Below are positions 34,045 to 44,138 of a stretch of 47,820 bases of DNA, one piece after another. Source of the DNA: Novosphingobium sp. Chol11 (GTDB taxonomy: Bacteria > Pseudomonadota > Alphaproteobacteria > Sphingomonadales > Sphingomonadaceae); contig NZ_OBMU01000002.1 of assembly GCF_900218065.1 (NCBI RefSeq), positions 168,556 through 216,375 on the forward strand, written 5' to 3'. The notes under the pieces were generated by a model. It ran no database searches. It had not been told where the DNA came from and was given only the letters and a program-made list of their open reading frames with translations. Position 1 is the first letter of the stretch. Each line of letters opens with the position of its first letter. The position numbers and the translations under genes were made by a program.

Positions 34045-34998
34045 ATGCCTGGAGACGACCCAACTATCTCACGGCGCCAGTTCGTAGCTTCAGCGGGTGC
34101 TGTCACTGCATCGTCGGCTATCGGCACGGCCCAAGCAGCGGCACCAGAACGGTCCGCTGGTCGATTTGCCGGTAAAGTGGCTTGGATTACCGGCGGCGCA
34201 CGTGGTCAAGGTCGCAGTCATGCTCAGCGTCTTGCCGCGGAGGGCGCTGACATCATTATTTCCGACAGCGTGACTTCGCTGCCGACGATCGAATACCCTA
34301 TGGCAAGCCAAGCGGACCTGGATGAGACCGCGGGGATGGTACGTGCAATGGGGCGGCGGGTGCTAGCGCTCAGGTCCGACGTACGCGACCCTGACGCGGT
34401 CACGGAAGTCGCGCAAAAAGGCGTCGAAATGTTCGGCAGGATTGATCTGTTGGTCGCTAATGCGGGTGTGTACGGCACTTCCCCCTTGGCGTCCATGAGC
34501 GACGGCTTGTTCGATGATGTCCTGCGCACCAACCTCTATGGCGTCTTCCACAGCATGCGCGCCGTGCTCCCGGGCATGGTCGCGCGCCGGTATGGGCGCA
34601 TTGTTGCCATCGCATCGCTAGCTGCTCGAACGGGGCAGATGAACTCGGGCGCTTATTGCGCATCCAAATGGGGCGTCATTGGAATGGTCAAGGCCACCGC
34701 ATTGGAGGTCGCGAAGAGCAATGTGACGGTAAATTGCGTTTGCCCGACCGGCGTCAACACTCCGCTGCTCAATAACGCGGCCGCGTGGAAGCGGGCCTTG
34801 CCTGGCGACGCGGAGCCCAGCCGGGAAAAATTCGAGGCGAAAATGCGCCTCCATCCATTCGCCCCCCAAGGTGTGCCTTGGGTGGAACCGGCTGACGTCA
34901 GCGACAGCGTCCTGTTCCTCCTGTCTGAAGAAGCACGGCATATCACTGGTTCAGCCATTGACGTGGCGGCGGGAAGCATGGCCAGTAACGTCGCGTAG
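34045..34998 (+). CDS. Short-chain dehydrogenase/reductase with Tat signal
   Basis: Residues 1-32 form a twin-arginine signal (ISRRQFVASAGAVTASSAIG, ending AQAAA). The Rossmann domain follows: KVAWITGGARGQGRSHAQRL (TGxxxGxG), LVANAGVYGTSP (NAG) and the catalytic Ser-Tyr-Lys in IVAIASLAARTGQMNSGAYC and ASKWG. The cofactor-binding pattern (GGARGQGRSHA, IISD) resembles the mycofactocin-associated SDRs. The substrate is unknown. A Tat signal on an NAD(P)-type SDR is unusual, because the cofactor would have to be bound before export. The RBS is GAGAGGAT. Confidence 0.9.
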   Translation: MPGDDPTISRRQFVASAGAVTASSAIGTAQAAAPERSAGRFAGKVAWITGGARGQGRSHAQRLAAEGADIIISDSVTSLPTIEYPMASQADLDETAGMVRAMGRRVLALRSDVRDPDAVTEVAQKGVEMFGRIDLLVANAGVYGTSPLASMSDGLFDDVLRTNLYGVFHSMRAVLPGMVARRYGRIVAIASLAARTGQMNSGAYCASKWGVIGMVKATALEVAKSNVTVNCVCPTGVNTPLLNNAAAWKRALPGDAEPSREKFEAKMRLHPFAPQGVPWVEPADVSDSVLFLLSEEARHITGSAIDVAAGSMASNVA

Positions 34999-35324
34999 AT
35001 GCCCTTTTTTCTGGTGCCGTCATGCATTGATAAAAGGCTGCAAAAACGCGTCACCGATCGCGGTGGATTTCAGCGGCTAAGTCCGCTGAACCCACAGCCG
35101 GCCGCGAGTGGATGCTTCAATGGAGAGCTAACTTACCGCTGCCGGACGAGATAAACTTACTCCTGAATATGCAACAAGGATCCAAAAGCTGAAGCGACCG
35201 CGCGCCACACTTTATTCTGCCCGGTCCATCAGCGGCTCTTATCTGGAACCTTAGTTCGGTGGGCTGCCAACCGTGCGATCGGCAGCCCGCTTGCATGCTC
35301 CAGATATTTTTGGGCTCTCGAGCC
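34999..35324. other. Intergenic stretch with terminator-like hairpin
   Basis: 326 bp between convergent genes. It holds one strong hairpin (35261-35288) and no gene. Confidence 0.6.
35261..35288 (-). terminator. Hairpin after the autotransporter gene
   Basis: gggctgcc and ggcagccc form a perfect 8-bp stem with a 12-base loop, about 37 bp beyond the autotransporter stop. There is no T-run on the expected strand, so termination is only plausible. Confidence 0.4.
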
Positions 35325-38300
35325 TCAGAATGCGAAACGCACGCCAACGTTCACGTTGTGACCGTGACCGCCACCAAACTCGCCCTGATAGGCGCCGTAG
35401 AGGCTGAGGCCTGCAGCAAGGTCATAGCTGGCGCCAGCGCCGATGGTTGCCATAGTTCCCTTACGTCCCGCGCCCAAGACCGCGAACCGTTCGGCGTTGC
35501 CAACAAATCCAGCCCGAGCGGAAGAGCGCTCGCCTTCAAGCTGATGACGCAACCCCGCCGACACCCATGGGTGGAACATCGCGCCTTCGCCGAGGCCGCC
35601 CTTCAGCTTGATCGCACCATCGACGAAGGTCGCGCTCGTTTTCTTGCTGTCAACCGCCAGAGCGAAAGCCGCACTGCCTGTTTCGCTCGCCGATCCACGG
35701 CGGGTCGAGATGTGGGTCACGCCCGCTTCAGGGCGAACGGCCCAACTGCCCAGGGGAATGCTGTAGCCGACCGTGCCGTCCAGCACCAGGCTGCGCAGGC
35801 GATAGTCGCCGGACAGCGCGGTGCTCCCGGGTATCGTGCGGCGGGTGTGCGCCTCGCTCCAATCATAGGCGATCGTCATCGTCCCGTCGAAGCCACCGCT
35901 CAGGAAGTGGCCCGAAAGACCGGCAACCAGACCATTGGCGTCTGTCCGGGCGCCCAGGCGTGCGATTGTCTGGCGACTGTCGATATAACCAATGAACGCA
36001 CCAACTGATGCATTTGCGCTACCAAAGCCAATCCCACCGACGATGCCATAGCTATGGCTCCTAGCCGACGATGTACCGACTGAGCCGCGGCCCTTGAGCG
36101 TGCGCCAATCGCCGAGCCCCTGCGCAAAGCTGAAGGGGCCGGCGGTCTCGCGCGTTGTTGCGGCAAGGCCGGCCCGGCCAGCCTTGGCGAGGACCAGCCC
36201 TTGTTCCACACCAAGCTGAGACGCGCTGGCATAGGCTTCGGGCGTCAATTGCCCGAACGCCGCCGCATTGGCGGTGCCGCCGCTCAGCAGTACCGGAACC
36301 GCACTGATTAGCGCTGTACTGGCTGTTCCGGCGACCAGCAGGTCGTTGACATAATCCACGGCCGCATTGGCCTGGAACGAAATCCCGGTGGGAGCAACGA
36401 AGGTTCCAAGCAGCTGCAATGTGGCGCCATTGTTACGCAACACGCCGACAATTCCCGGATCCCGATTCACGATGTCGAAGTCACCAGTGATCGCGCCGCC
36501 GCCGTTCACCACGATCAGATCACGCGATGCACCCGGTGTCAGCGAACCGGTGAGGTTGACGGTCGTATTATCGCCGATCGTTACCGAGCCGCCATTGACG
36601 ACGATCTGATCGCTCTCGCCCACGGGCACGAACTCGAACGTCGTGGTCGTGCCGTTGGCGATCGTCAGATTGCCGTTGATCGTCATGATAGCGGGGGACG
36701 CGCCCGGCGACAGGGTGCCGCCCGTACCGATCGTGACATCGCCGCTCACCGTGCCTGCGGTGCCGAAGGTACCGCCGCTGGTGACATCAACCGATCCGGT
36801 GAGGGTTGATCCTGCCTGACCGATAAGCCGGCCTCCAGACACATTTACCGCCTCGACATTGAGGTCGCCGGTGAAGCTGTTGACGCCAGCTGTGTTATTC
36901 ACCTGCTCGAAGCCTGTGAAAGCTGACCCGTCGATCGTGGTCTGGGCCGCATAGGTGCTGCCGGTGTTGAAGGCGAGGACATCGGTGCCGCTGCCTGCGG
37001 CAACCGTGCCGCCAAAGCTGCCACCGGTGCCGATTGTCAGCATGTCAGCGCCCGCACCCAGATCCACGTCGCCCGAGATGGCGCCGCTATTGACCAGACT
37101 ATCGGTGCCGCTTCCAGCCAGGACATTCCCGTTGATCGTCCCACCCTGGTTGCTGATCGTGTTCGCGCCATTGCCGGTGATGATGTTGCCGGTGATCGAG
37201 CCGCCGGATGCGTTGGTCAGAAGATTGTTGCCTTCGCCAAGATCCACATTGCCCACAACCTCGCCGCTATTCGAGATGCTGACGCTTTGGCTGCCACCGC
37301 TGATCGCTGTCTCGCCAGGAGCCACGACGATGCTGGACCCTTGCGTGAGGTTCAGTTCACCGCCGCTGGATACCTCTACCGTCTGCTGGACTACGACCTT
37401 ACCTGTGCCAATGATCTTTTCGACTTCGAAGCTTGCGAACAGCTGGCGAAGTGCCGGATCGATCGATCCGGTGTAGGTCGTACCGGTGATATCGAAGGAA
37501 AGAATGTCCTCTCCAGCGCCGCCGTCGACCGTTCCATTCAGTACAGCTGAGCTGAGCAGGTGCGTGAAGCTGTCATTGCCCTCGCCCATACGGACCGTGC
37601 CGGTGATGGTGCCCGCATTGGTGATCGCGTCATTGCCCTCACGCATGTAGATGTCGCCGCTGATCTGACCGGCATTGTCGATGCGGTCATCGCCAGCATT
37701 GAGGTCGATCGAGCCGATGATGACGCCGGTCGCGCTATTCGTGACATGGTCGGTAGAAGGTAGATAACCGCTTTCGTCATCCAACTGGTCACCGCTGGTG
37801 TGGATCGCCCCTGCAAGATAGCCATTGGGCTGGCCGATCGCATTGTCGATGATGGGCGTGTTGGGGAAATAGTTGGTTCCAGCTCCACCCTGGATGGTAC
37901 CGCTGTTGACGATGTTGATGGTCTTGGCTGCGACAGCCACGGCCACGCTATGGCTGCCCTCGGTATTAGCGATCGGGCTGTAGACCCAGAAGGGTTGGGG
38001 AAGCCCCTGCACCTGCGCCCCGACGACGGCCGTCAGCCCACCGCCGGCCTGGATGACGCCGCCTTCCAGATTCTCGATGTTTACGGTGCCAGCGCCGCTA
38101 CTTTCAACGTCCACGCCCAGAGCTGCGATCTGCGATACATAGGCCGTGTTTTGTCCCAGGCCGATAAATTGGCCCGGTGTGACCGTTGCGCCTCCAGTTG
38201 CCTTGATCGTACCGCCGTTGACGAGGTTGACTGTCGCACTGGCGGCCGGAGCGCCCAGGATTTCGTCATCGCCAGCCTCTACTTCGAGGACAAGGCCCGA

Positions 38301-40121
38301 GCCGCCCCTGTCCTGACCAAGGATGCTGCCGCTGTTGTTGAACGTGATCGTCTGGCTTTCATCGGTCTCGGATTCCACGTCGAAGGCGGACATGCCGCCA
38401 AACAGCGGAGGTTCGCCCTGATTGATGGCCAGCTCGGTACGAGTCACAGTGCCGCTATTGTCAAAGCTCGCCACTCTGTTGGCGATGTTGATCTCGGCCG
38501 CGCCTTCGATTGCGCCGGTGTTGGCAAAAGCAAAGTTCTGGGCGGGGATGTCCAACACATCATCGTCGCCCGGGCCATCATCCTGCAACAGACCGGTGCG
38601 GATGAGCAGTGCCTGACCGCCTTCCCGCGCCGAGGCTAATATCTTGCCGTGATTCTCGAAGTTGAGGTTTTGAGAGGCGACCGCAGCATAGAAGCCATCC
38701 CTGATCTCGCCATCCGCCGTGTTGATGATGGACGCGCTGTCCGCATTATATTCATCGTTGGCATTCGGCAGCACCAGGTCCAACGCACCAACCTTCAGCG
38801 TCAGGCCACGCTGAAAATATCCGTTGGCATCGATACCCGCGATCAAGCCGCTGTTGGTGAAGGAGAAGACATCCGCTGCAACATTTGCATCCAGGCCGCC
38901 GGTTATGATGCCGCTGTTCTCGATCGTCGCCCCCGCCACGCTGGTGGTTTCCAGCGCCTGCCGTATGCGAACCGCGGCATTTACGCCGTCATCAAATTCC
39001 CATTCGATATCCGTGGTGAAGGAGCGCGAGCCGGTGAACGTCGTCTCGATCGTGCCTGCATTGCGGAAAAGGAAATTCTCCCCTGCCGAAGTGGTGATGA
39101 TCGAACCAATGCCGCTGGTGACCAGATTGATCTCATCATTGTTGACGAAGCTGGCGGTGGCGATGCGGATGTCGCCATTAACGGTGCCTTCATTGGTGAA
39201 GCTTGTCAGTGCATCGCCATAGGTCGGCGTGTAAAGTGGAACAGTGCCCGGCTGCACATTGGAGCGCTGGAAGGTCGCGAAGCGCTGCTGATAATAGCCG
39301 ATCGCGGCGGGGACGATGGTCACGCCTTGAGGGTAGAGGCCAGACGTGTTGAGCAGGTTTATCGTGCCGTTGTTCACGACATTGCCATCTCCCATCAAGC
39401 TGATCGACGTTCCCTGTCCTGAGAGGGTCAGCGTGGTAGCACCGCCTCGCACCTCGAACCCTTCGATTTCGAAGGTCGCGGGCAGCGCGCGTGTTCCCAG
39501 CTGAAGCGACTGCGATTGGCTGTAGCTTCGGGTGTAGATGTCGATGCCGCCACCGGCCGCGATGGTACCAGTCACCCCGTCATCACTACCGCGCTGGATG
39601 AAGTTGGCGGTACTAAAACCAGTGCCGAGCTGCAGATTGCCGTTCAGCGTGCCCCCATCGGAAATATAATAATAGACCGCACCAGCCAGCGGATTCTGCG
39701 GCGCGGAGGGCGTGGGCTCAACATAGGACACATTGCCGTTGATCGTGCCAGCGTTGGTCACATTGAAGCTGAGCAAGGGAATGCCCGTCCGGGCAGGCGC
39801 GATGATCGCGTTTGTACCCCCGCCAATGACCCCGCCGCTCGCATTGTTGACCGCGAGCACAACGGCCTGACCTGCGGTGATCGCTGGGTCGCCGGAGATC
39901 GCGCCGCTATTGTTGACGATGATGGCCGTGCCCAATGTGCCGGTGATCGGTCCCGTCGAACCGCTGTTGCTGATGATGCAGACCGGTCCGGCGCTGCCGT
40001 CGGGGCAGGTCAGGGTCGGCGCCTGTTGTGCTAGTGCGCTGCTGGCGCCAAGCGCAAGGACGCTGACACTCAGACCCAAACCGAGACGAATAGGCGTGCG
40101 CACAGAATTGCTGCCGATCAT
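35325..40121 (-). CDS. Giant autotransporter (type V secretion)
   Basis: The ATG at 40121 has GGAGGGG 9 bases upstream and gives a 1598-residue protein; the open frame runs further upstream but lacks a signal peptide there. The signal is LGLGLSVSVLALGASSALAQ. The passenger has many degenerate beta-helix units of the type NSGxIxG, and between about residues 780 and 1060 a run with DxGxGxDxLTNxG units (GSIDLNAGDDRIDNAGQISG, DIYMREGNDAITNAGTITG). The last 270 residues are an autotransporter barrel, from FAQGLGDWRTLKGRGSVGTS to VRFAF with terminal Phe. It is likely displayed or released at the surface as an adhesin; no protease triad was seen. Confidence 0.93.
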   Translation of the reverse strand: MIGSNSVRTPIRLGLGLSVSVLALGASSALAQQAPTLTCPDGSAGPVCIISNSGSTGPITGTLGTAIIVNNSGAISGDPAITAGQAVVLAVNNASGGVIGGGTNAIIAPARTGIPLLSFNVTNAGTINGNVSYVEPTPSAPQNPLAGAVYYYISDGGTLNGNLQLGTGFSTANFIQRGSDDGVTGTIAAGGGIDIYTRSYSQSQSLQLGTRALPATFEIEGFEVRGGATTLTLSGQGTSISLMGDGNVVNNGTINLLNTSGLYPQGVTIVPAAIGYYQQRFATFQRSNVQPGTVPLYTPTYGDALTSFTNEGTVNGDIRIATASFVNNDEINLVTSGIGSIITTSAGENFLFRNAGTIETTFTGSRSFTTDIEWEFDDGVNAAVRIRQALETTSVAGATIENSGIITGGLDANVAADVFSFTNSGLIAGIDANGYFQRGLTLKVGALDLVLPNANDEYNADSASIINTADGEIRDGFYAAVASQNLNFENHGKILASAREGGQALLIRTGLLQDDGPGDDDVLDIPAQNFAFANTGAIEGAAEINIANRVASFDNSGTVTRTELAINQGEPPLFGGMSAFDVESETDESQTITFNNSGSILGQDRGGSGLVLEVEAGDDEILGAPAASATVNLVNGGTIKATGGATVTPGQFIGLGQNTAYVSQIAALGVDVESSGAGTVNIENLEGGVIQAGGGLTAVVGAQVQGLPQPFWVYSPIANTEGSHSVAVAVAAKTINIVNSGTIQGGAGTNYFPNTPIIDNAIGQPNGYLAGAIHTSGDQLDDESGYLPSTDHVTNSATGVIIGSIDLNAGDDRIDNAGQISGDIYMREGNDAITNAGTITGTVRMGEGNDSFTHLLSSAVLNGTVDGGAGEDILSFDITGTTYTGSIDPALRQLFASFEVEKIIGTGKVVVQQTVEVSSGGELNLTQGSSIVVAPGETAISGGSQSVSISNSGEVVGNVDLGEGNNLLTNASGGSITGNIITGNGANTISNQGGTINGNVLAGSGTDSLVNSGAISGDVDLGAGADMLTIGTGGSFGGTVAAGSGTDVLAFNTGSTYAAQTTIDGSAFTGFEQVNNTAGVNSFTGDLNVEAVNVSGGRLIGQAGSTLTGSVDVTSGGTFGTAGTVSGDVTIGTGGTLSPGASPAIMTINGNLTIANGTTTTFEFVPVGESDQIVVNGGSVTIGDNTTVNLTGSLTPGASRDLIVVNGGGAITGDFDIVNRDPGIVGVLRNNGATLQLLGTFVAPTGISFQANAAVDYVNDLLVAGTASTALISAVPVLLSGGTANAAAFGQLTPEAYASASQLGVEQGLVLAKAGRAGLAATTRETAGPFSFAQGLGDWRTLKGRGSVGTSSARSHSYGIVGGIGFGSANASVGAFIGYIDSRQTIARLGARTDANGLVAGLSGHFLSGGFDGTMTIAYDWSEAHTRRTIPGSTALSGDYRLRSLVLDGTVGYSIPLGSWAVRPEAGVTHISTRRGSASETGSAAFALAVDSKKTSATFVDGAIKLKGGLGEGAMFHPWVSAGLRHQLEGERSSARAGFVGNAERFAVLGAGRKGTMATIGAGASYDLAAGLSLYGAYQGEFGGGHGHNVNVGVRFAF

Positions 40122-40181
40122 GTAGAAAACCCCTCCAGACGAATTGCCGCAGGGATAGGCAAAATGCGCCGGTGTCCGCAT

Positions 40182-40197
40182 CCCCCGATGAGGGTAT
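40182..40197. promoter_or_regulatory. Palindromic site 1 (candidate LuxR-type operator)
   Basis: cccccgatgagggtat lies in the intergenic region between the autotransporter and the regulator gene. It matches a second site (41510-41525) at 14 of 16 bases and is partly palindromic. It could be bound by the adjacent LuxR-type regulator. Confidence 0.4.
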
Positions 40198-40331
40198 CGA
40201 ACCACTGCTGCTAAAATATTGTGTTTCTCGATAGACCTGCCTAAATCCACTCGCTGATCACTCGACATTTTCGTGTGAGCAGCCAAAGATATTGACGTTC
40301 TGACCGGGTCGCGGGACAGGAACGAAACAGG

Positions 40332-41426
40332 GTGGAAGATAAGATTTGGGCGCTGGGCGAGCGTTTCGCCATGGCTGCCATTGATGGGGATGAGTGGCTT
40401 GGCGCGTTGCGGGCCATGGCCGAACTGACTGGCAGCTCTTACGGCCAGCTTATCGGTTTTGCGCCCGGTGAGGTGCCCTTCAATTGGATCAATGATATAG
40501 GTCAAGATGAGATCGCCCGCTTTGTCGAGCAGGAGCGTGGCGATCCCAATATCAACGTCCGGGTGCGCGCGTCGCTGAATGACGAGGCATTCGTTATTCG
40601 GAGCGAAGCAGATTACCGTGCGGTTGGGCGCGGTTCTGGGTTCGATCTCTATCGGGAGATGTGCGACGCCTATGACATCATGGACGGCTGCCAAACCAAG
40701 TTGCTCGAAGGAGGCGGCCGGTTTGTCGGCTTAGCCCTCAATCGCAGCCGGAAGGATGGTAAGACCGACGCCGAGACGCGCGCACTTTTTGCCGCGATAG
40801 CCCCCCATGCGCGGCGGGCCGTCAAAATGCAGATCGCGCTTGAAAATCGCGGTTCGGCGTTGATCGCAGGCGCGCTCGAATATGTAGGTCTGCCGATCTT
40901 CATTTGCGACGAGGCTGGAAATTTGAAGGGAGAGACGGGCGAAGCTGCGGCGCTGCTTTCTGCCGGACGCTTCAGGGTGATGGACGGGAAGCTCGGTCTT
41001 CCGCACCCACGTGACGACGCGGCGCTGTTGAAGGCATTCGCGCGGCGGCATCGTCAACCTCTTGGGATAGAGACGTTGCTGCTGCACGGTGCCGGCAAGC
41101 AGATGCCTATGGTGTTCGATATCTGCCGCCTTCCTTCCCAGCCGTACCGGCTGAGCCTTGCCTCGCAAATTCTGGTCATCGTCCGTTCGGGTCGGCGCTG
41201 GCATGAGGCCGCCCCTGCTGTTTTGCGGGCAGCATTTGGCCTGTCTGCTGCTGAAGCCGAGGTCACATTGGCTCTCGCTAGGGGCGTGACGCGTGATCAG
41301 ATCGCCGCTGCGCGGGAAACGAGCACCCAAACCGTCAAAACCCAGATCAAATCCATTTTCTCCAAGCTTGGAGTTAGTCGGGAGATGGATCTGACGGCGA
41401 TGCTCGGGGACCTGCTCCGGCGATGA
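40332..41426 (+). CDS. LuxR-type HTH transcriptional regulator
   Basis: The 364-residue protein begins with GTG (GGAACG lies about 10 bases upstream). The C-terminal 65 residues are a LuxR helix-turn-helix: FGLSAAEAEVTLALARGVTR, DQIAAARETSTQTVKTQIKS, IFSKLGVSREMDLTAMLGDL. The N-terminal 280 residues have no receiver or autoinducer domain I can name, but contain ELTGSSYGQLIGFAPGEVPF and ALEYVGLPIFICDEAGNLKG, a PAS-like piece. It is divergent from the autotransporter gene, 210 bp away, and probably controls it. Confidence 0.88.
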   Translation: MEDKIWALGERFAMAAIDGDEWLGALRAMAELTGSSYGQLIGFAPGEVPFNWINDIGQDEIARFVEQERGDPNINVRVRASLNDEAFVIRSEADYRAVGRGSGFDLYREMCDAYDIMDGCQTKLLEGGGRFVGLALNRSRKDGKTDAETRALFAAIAPHARRAVKMQIALENRGSALIAGALEYVGLPIFICDEAGNLKGETGEAAALLSAGRFRVMDGKLGLPHPRDDAALLKAFARRHRQPLGIETLLLHGAGKQMPMVFDICRLPSQPYRLSLASQILVIVRSGRRWHEAAPAVLRAAFGLSAAEAEVTLALARGVTRDQIAAARETSTQTVKTQIKSIFSKLGVSREMDLTAMLGDLLRR

Positions 41427-41509
41427 GGCAGCTCGGGCATCAGCCCGTCACAGGCAATCAAGCTGTTGGCGAAGAACAACTATTGAGCCCGGAGTTTTCC
41501 GCGCGTCTC

Positions 41510-41525
41510 CCCCGATCGGGGTATG
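41510..41525. promoter_or_regulatory. Palindromic site 2
   Basis: cccccgatcggggtat, with the core ccccgatcgggg a perfect 12-bp palindrome, in the same orientation as site 1 before the autotransporter. It is located downstream of the regulator gene, not at its promoter. Confidence 0.4.
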
Positions 41526-41661
41526 ACCTACCTCAGAGAGATCAGTAAGGAGAACCCGCGACCCGAAGGCTCACGGCTTAGCCGCTGAGACTTTAAACTG
41601 GCCCGGCTGACATCATGACGGCCAAGCTTTCTTTTTTGATTTCCTGGGGGACTAGCGCTTA

Positions 41662-41682
41662 GTCACGCGCGGGACGCGTGGC
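41662..41682 (+). terminator. Candidate Rho-independent terminator
   Basis: gtcacgcg and cgcgtggc form an 8-bp stem (one G-T pair) with a 5-base loop, followed by tcttt. It would end transcription moving right, just before the leftward GcvR-like gene. The T-run is short. Confidence 0.4.
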
Positions 41683-41687
41683 TCTTT

Positions 41688-42212
41688 CTAGCTCAAAGTG
41701 GGCTCGGGCAAAAAATCTACCATGATCTCGCCAGATATGGCTTCGAGTGCCTCCCGCACCTCGTCGGTAGAGAGGCCCGTGGGCAATGCAATCTGGACAT
41801 TGGCGCGGAACAGCGGTGCGCCAGACCAGGCGCTTCCCTCGATCCTGGTAAGGAAGTCGTCGATATTGACGTCGAGCTTCGCAAGTGCCGAGGTCACTTC
41901 GCGAACTATTCCAGGACGATCCTGCCCTACGATTTCGATGGCCAGCGACAGCCCGCTGCGTTCTTCAGCATCCGCAGCCGCGATGATGTCGATCTTGATA
42001 CCCATCGCATCGATGCCGCGGACCGCAGCTTCGAGTTCGTGCATCCGATCCTCGGGCAATTCAACCAGCACGGATCCAACATATTTACCACCCAAGCGCG
42101 AGAGATGGCTCTCAAGCCAATTACCGCCTGCAGCATACACCGCCTCTGCGACTGCGCGGGTCAGGCCGGGTCGGTCACTACCGACTACCGTCAAGATGAC
42201 TGCTCGATCCAT
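41688..42212 (-). CDS. GcvR-like double ACT-domain protein
   Basis: The 174-residue protein has two ACT domains: RAVILTVVGSDRPGLTRAVA with GGNWLESHLSRLGGKYVGSV, and LSLAIEIVGQDRPGIVREVT with LDVNIDDFLTRIEGSAWSG. Both carry the DRPG ligand loop typical of GcvR, the repressor partner of glycine cleavage regulation in E. coli. In this organism its partner is unknown. It may sense glycine or another amino acid. It is transcribed leftward and stands alone. Confidence 0.9.
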   Translation of the reverse strand: MDRAVILTVVGSDRPGLTRAVAEAVYAAGGNWLESHLSRLGGKYVGSVLVELPEDRMHELEAAVRGIDAMGIKIDIIAAADAEERSGLSLAIEIVGQDRPGIVREVTSALAKLDVNIDDFLTRIEGSAWSGAPLFRANVQIALPTGLSTDEVREALEAISGEIMVDFLPEPTLS

Positions 42213-42530
42213 ACCTCACCTCTATGCTGATCTCTGTTTCGCAATCATGATAGCGCATCCGGATCATTTTAAAGAGCAAAGTCTGGTTAGTAGAATGTCC
42301 GCGCTTGGACGCCGCGTGATCTCGGAGGAACGTCCAGCATCGGTCGACTGTTGCCGGAGGCGAGCGCCGGATCGTGGTACGTTGCTACCATTCCTGTAAG
42401 TGCGCGCGAACGGCGGCTTTCGGCAGGAGTGGACATGCGAGTTTTCCTTTCCGCCACGTCAGAACCACAAGAGTTGGCCGATAGCTGCCCGCGTTCTCCA
42501 CCACTGCTCGTCAGCCGCCGTTGCGGTTCC
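42213..42530. other. Intergenic stretch
   Basis: About 320 bp between the GcvR-like gene and the sensor kinase gene, both leftward. No gene or clear promoter motif. Codons visible on either strand are not protein-like. Confidence 0.5.
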
Positions 42531-44138
42531 TCAAGTAGACCCGTCAGGGGCTATTTCGTCGGAGACTGCAAGCTGAAGCCGGAAGCGCAATCCTTCCGGG
42601 CGAAAATCGAACTCGGCCCCGCTACCTTCGCCCCGAAGAGCGCGCTCAATCATTCTCGAGCCGAACCCCTTTCGCGTCGGCTGCGTTGCCTCCGGACCGC
42701 CGCGTTCGACCCATTGCAATTCTAGCACTTGGCCAGGCCCATCATCGGGACAATTCCAGGATATTTCCACCGCTCCATTCAGATTGGATAGCGCCCCATA
42801 TTTTGCGGCGTTGGTGGAGAGTTCATGAAGTACCATCGCGAGCTGCAACGCCTTCTCCGAGGGGATCTCAATCTTCGTTCCGGAAATGTCGAACCGCTGA
42901 CCTTCTTCGGCGGCGAACGGACTGACCGCTCGGCGAACAATATGCTCGACGTCGACCATCTCCCAGTCGCGCTGGGTGAGCAGATCATGCGCTTCAGACA
43001 GCGCGAGTAGACGAGAAATGAACGCATTGAGCTCAGCGCGAGGTGCCTCGCGAAACGTCTGCATCGCCACGGCTTGGATGGTAGCCAGCGTGTTCTTCAC
43101 GCGGTGTTTCAATTCATGAAGGAGCAGCTCCTTCGAGTCCTCTGCACGCCTTCTGCGTTCGATTTCCAGTTGTGCCGCCGAGTGTAGCCGAGCGTTGTCC
43201 ATCGCCACCGCCGTCTGCGCGGCAATCGCAGAAACAAGATTTTCCGTGCTGGAGGTGAACCGTGCCGGCTCGTCATGAGCGAAGAATAGCCCGCCGAGCA
43301 CTTCGCCGGAAACAGAAGTCACCGGCACAGCCAGGTAGCTGACAACAGGAAGATGGCCAGCTGGCATGCCATAGTGCGGAGCGCTGTGGCCGTACCGGGC
43401 ATCGGTGCGAATGTCATCGGACCGTACCACCCCTTCGCCAGCGAAGGTCGGCGCGAAAATTTTCGTATTCCGCGGCATCCCAAAACGGTCGAAGGCCTCC
43501 CGGGGTGCGCCCGAAAGAGTGTAGAGCTGGTAAGACTCGCCGGCGCTATCTTTGACATTGTAGAAGAAGGCGCCGAACTTGGCGCCCGTCAATTCGGTGC
43601 CAATATCGGTCACCGACTGTACAATCCGATCAAGGTCGAGATCGCGTGAGATCACGTTTGCAATCCGATTAAGGGTCTGCAGCCGGTCGGATTGTTGCGC
43701 CAGAAGGGCTTCGGTCTGCTTGCGCGCCGTGATATCGCGAGCGATCTTGGAAGCGCCGATGATCGATCCATCTGCCGCCTTGATAGGAGACACGGTTAGC
43801 GAGAGGTGGATGAGTGCGCCATCCTTGCGCTGGCGCATCGTCTCAAAGTGCTCGATCCGCTCGCCGCGTTTCAACCGCGCGATGATCTCGTTTTCTTCGG
43901 CCCTGCGATCCACCGGAATAAGCGTCAGGATCGACTTTCCTATGATCTCAGCAGGAGCGTAGCCGAAAATGCGCTCGGCTGCAGCGTTCCAGTCAGTGAT
44001 GATCCCGTCGAGTGTCTTGCCGACAATCGCATCGTGGGATGACTCGACAATCGCAGCAAGCCGGTATGCAGCCGTCCAGGCATCACGCCCCACGGAATGC
44101 TCCCCATCGTTCAAATTCGCTTCGCTATCCGCAGCCAT
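42531..44138 (-). CDS. HWE-family histidine kinase with PAS and GAF domains
   Basis: The start is ATG 44138, which overlaps the upstream receiver stop (TGATG). Domains in order: a PAS domain ([39 protein letters not shown]), PAC ([20 protein letters not shown]), GAF (about residues 165-315, with [19 protein letters not shown]) and an HWE kinase core with [20 protein letters not shown] as the H box, [15 protein letters not shown] as the N box and [15 protein letters not shown] near the end. HWE kinases often lack a fixed partner regulator, and this one sits with a receiver and a KaiC-like protein. No membrane helix was seen, so it is cytoplasmic. Confidence 0.93.
   Translation of the reverse strand: MAADSEANLNDGEHSVGRDAWTAAYRLAAIVESSHDAIVGKTLDGIITDWNAAAERIFGYAPAEIIGKSILTLIPVDRRAEENEIIARLKRGERIEHFETMRQRKDGALIHLSLTVSPIKAADGSIIGASKIARDITARKQTEALLAQQSDRLQTLNRIANVISRDLDLDRIVQSVTDIGTELTGAKFGAFFYNVKDSAGESYQLYTLSGAPREAFDRFGMPRNTKIFAPTFAGEGVVRSDDIRTDARYGHSAPHYGMPAGHLPVVSYLAVPVTSVSGEVLGGLFFAHDEPARFTSSTENLVSAIAAQTAVAMDNARLHSAAQLEIERRRRAEDSKELLLHELKHRVKNTLATIQAVAMQTFREAPRAELNAFISRLLALSEAHDLLTQRDWEMVDVEHIVRRAVSPFAAEEGQRFDISGTKIEIPSEKALQLAMVLHELSTNAAKYGALSNLNGAVEISWNCPDDGPGQVLELQWVERGGPEATQPTRKGFGSRMIERALRGEGSGAEFDFRPEGLRFRLQLAVSDEIAPDGST

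Larger units (their letters stand above)
41427..41687. other. Intergenic stretch with palindromic site 2 and hairpins
   Basis: About 260 bp between convergent genes. It has the second palindrome (41510-41525), an imperfect hairpin around 41569-41589 (ctcacggc/gccgctgag), a T-run (41630-41636) and a GC hairpin at 41662-41682. No protein gene seen. A small RNA is possible. Confidence 0.45.

Noticed and set aside
42330..42355. GGAAC followed by TGTT, EcfG-like
   Set aside because: The -10 element is a mismatch and no rightward gene follows.
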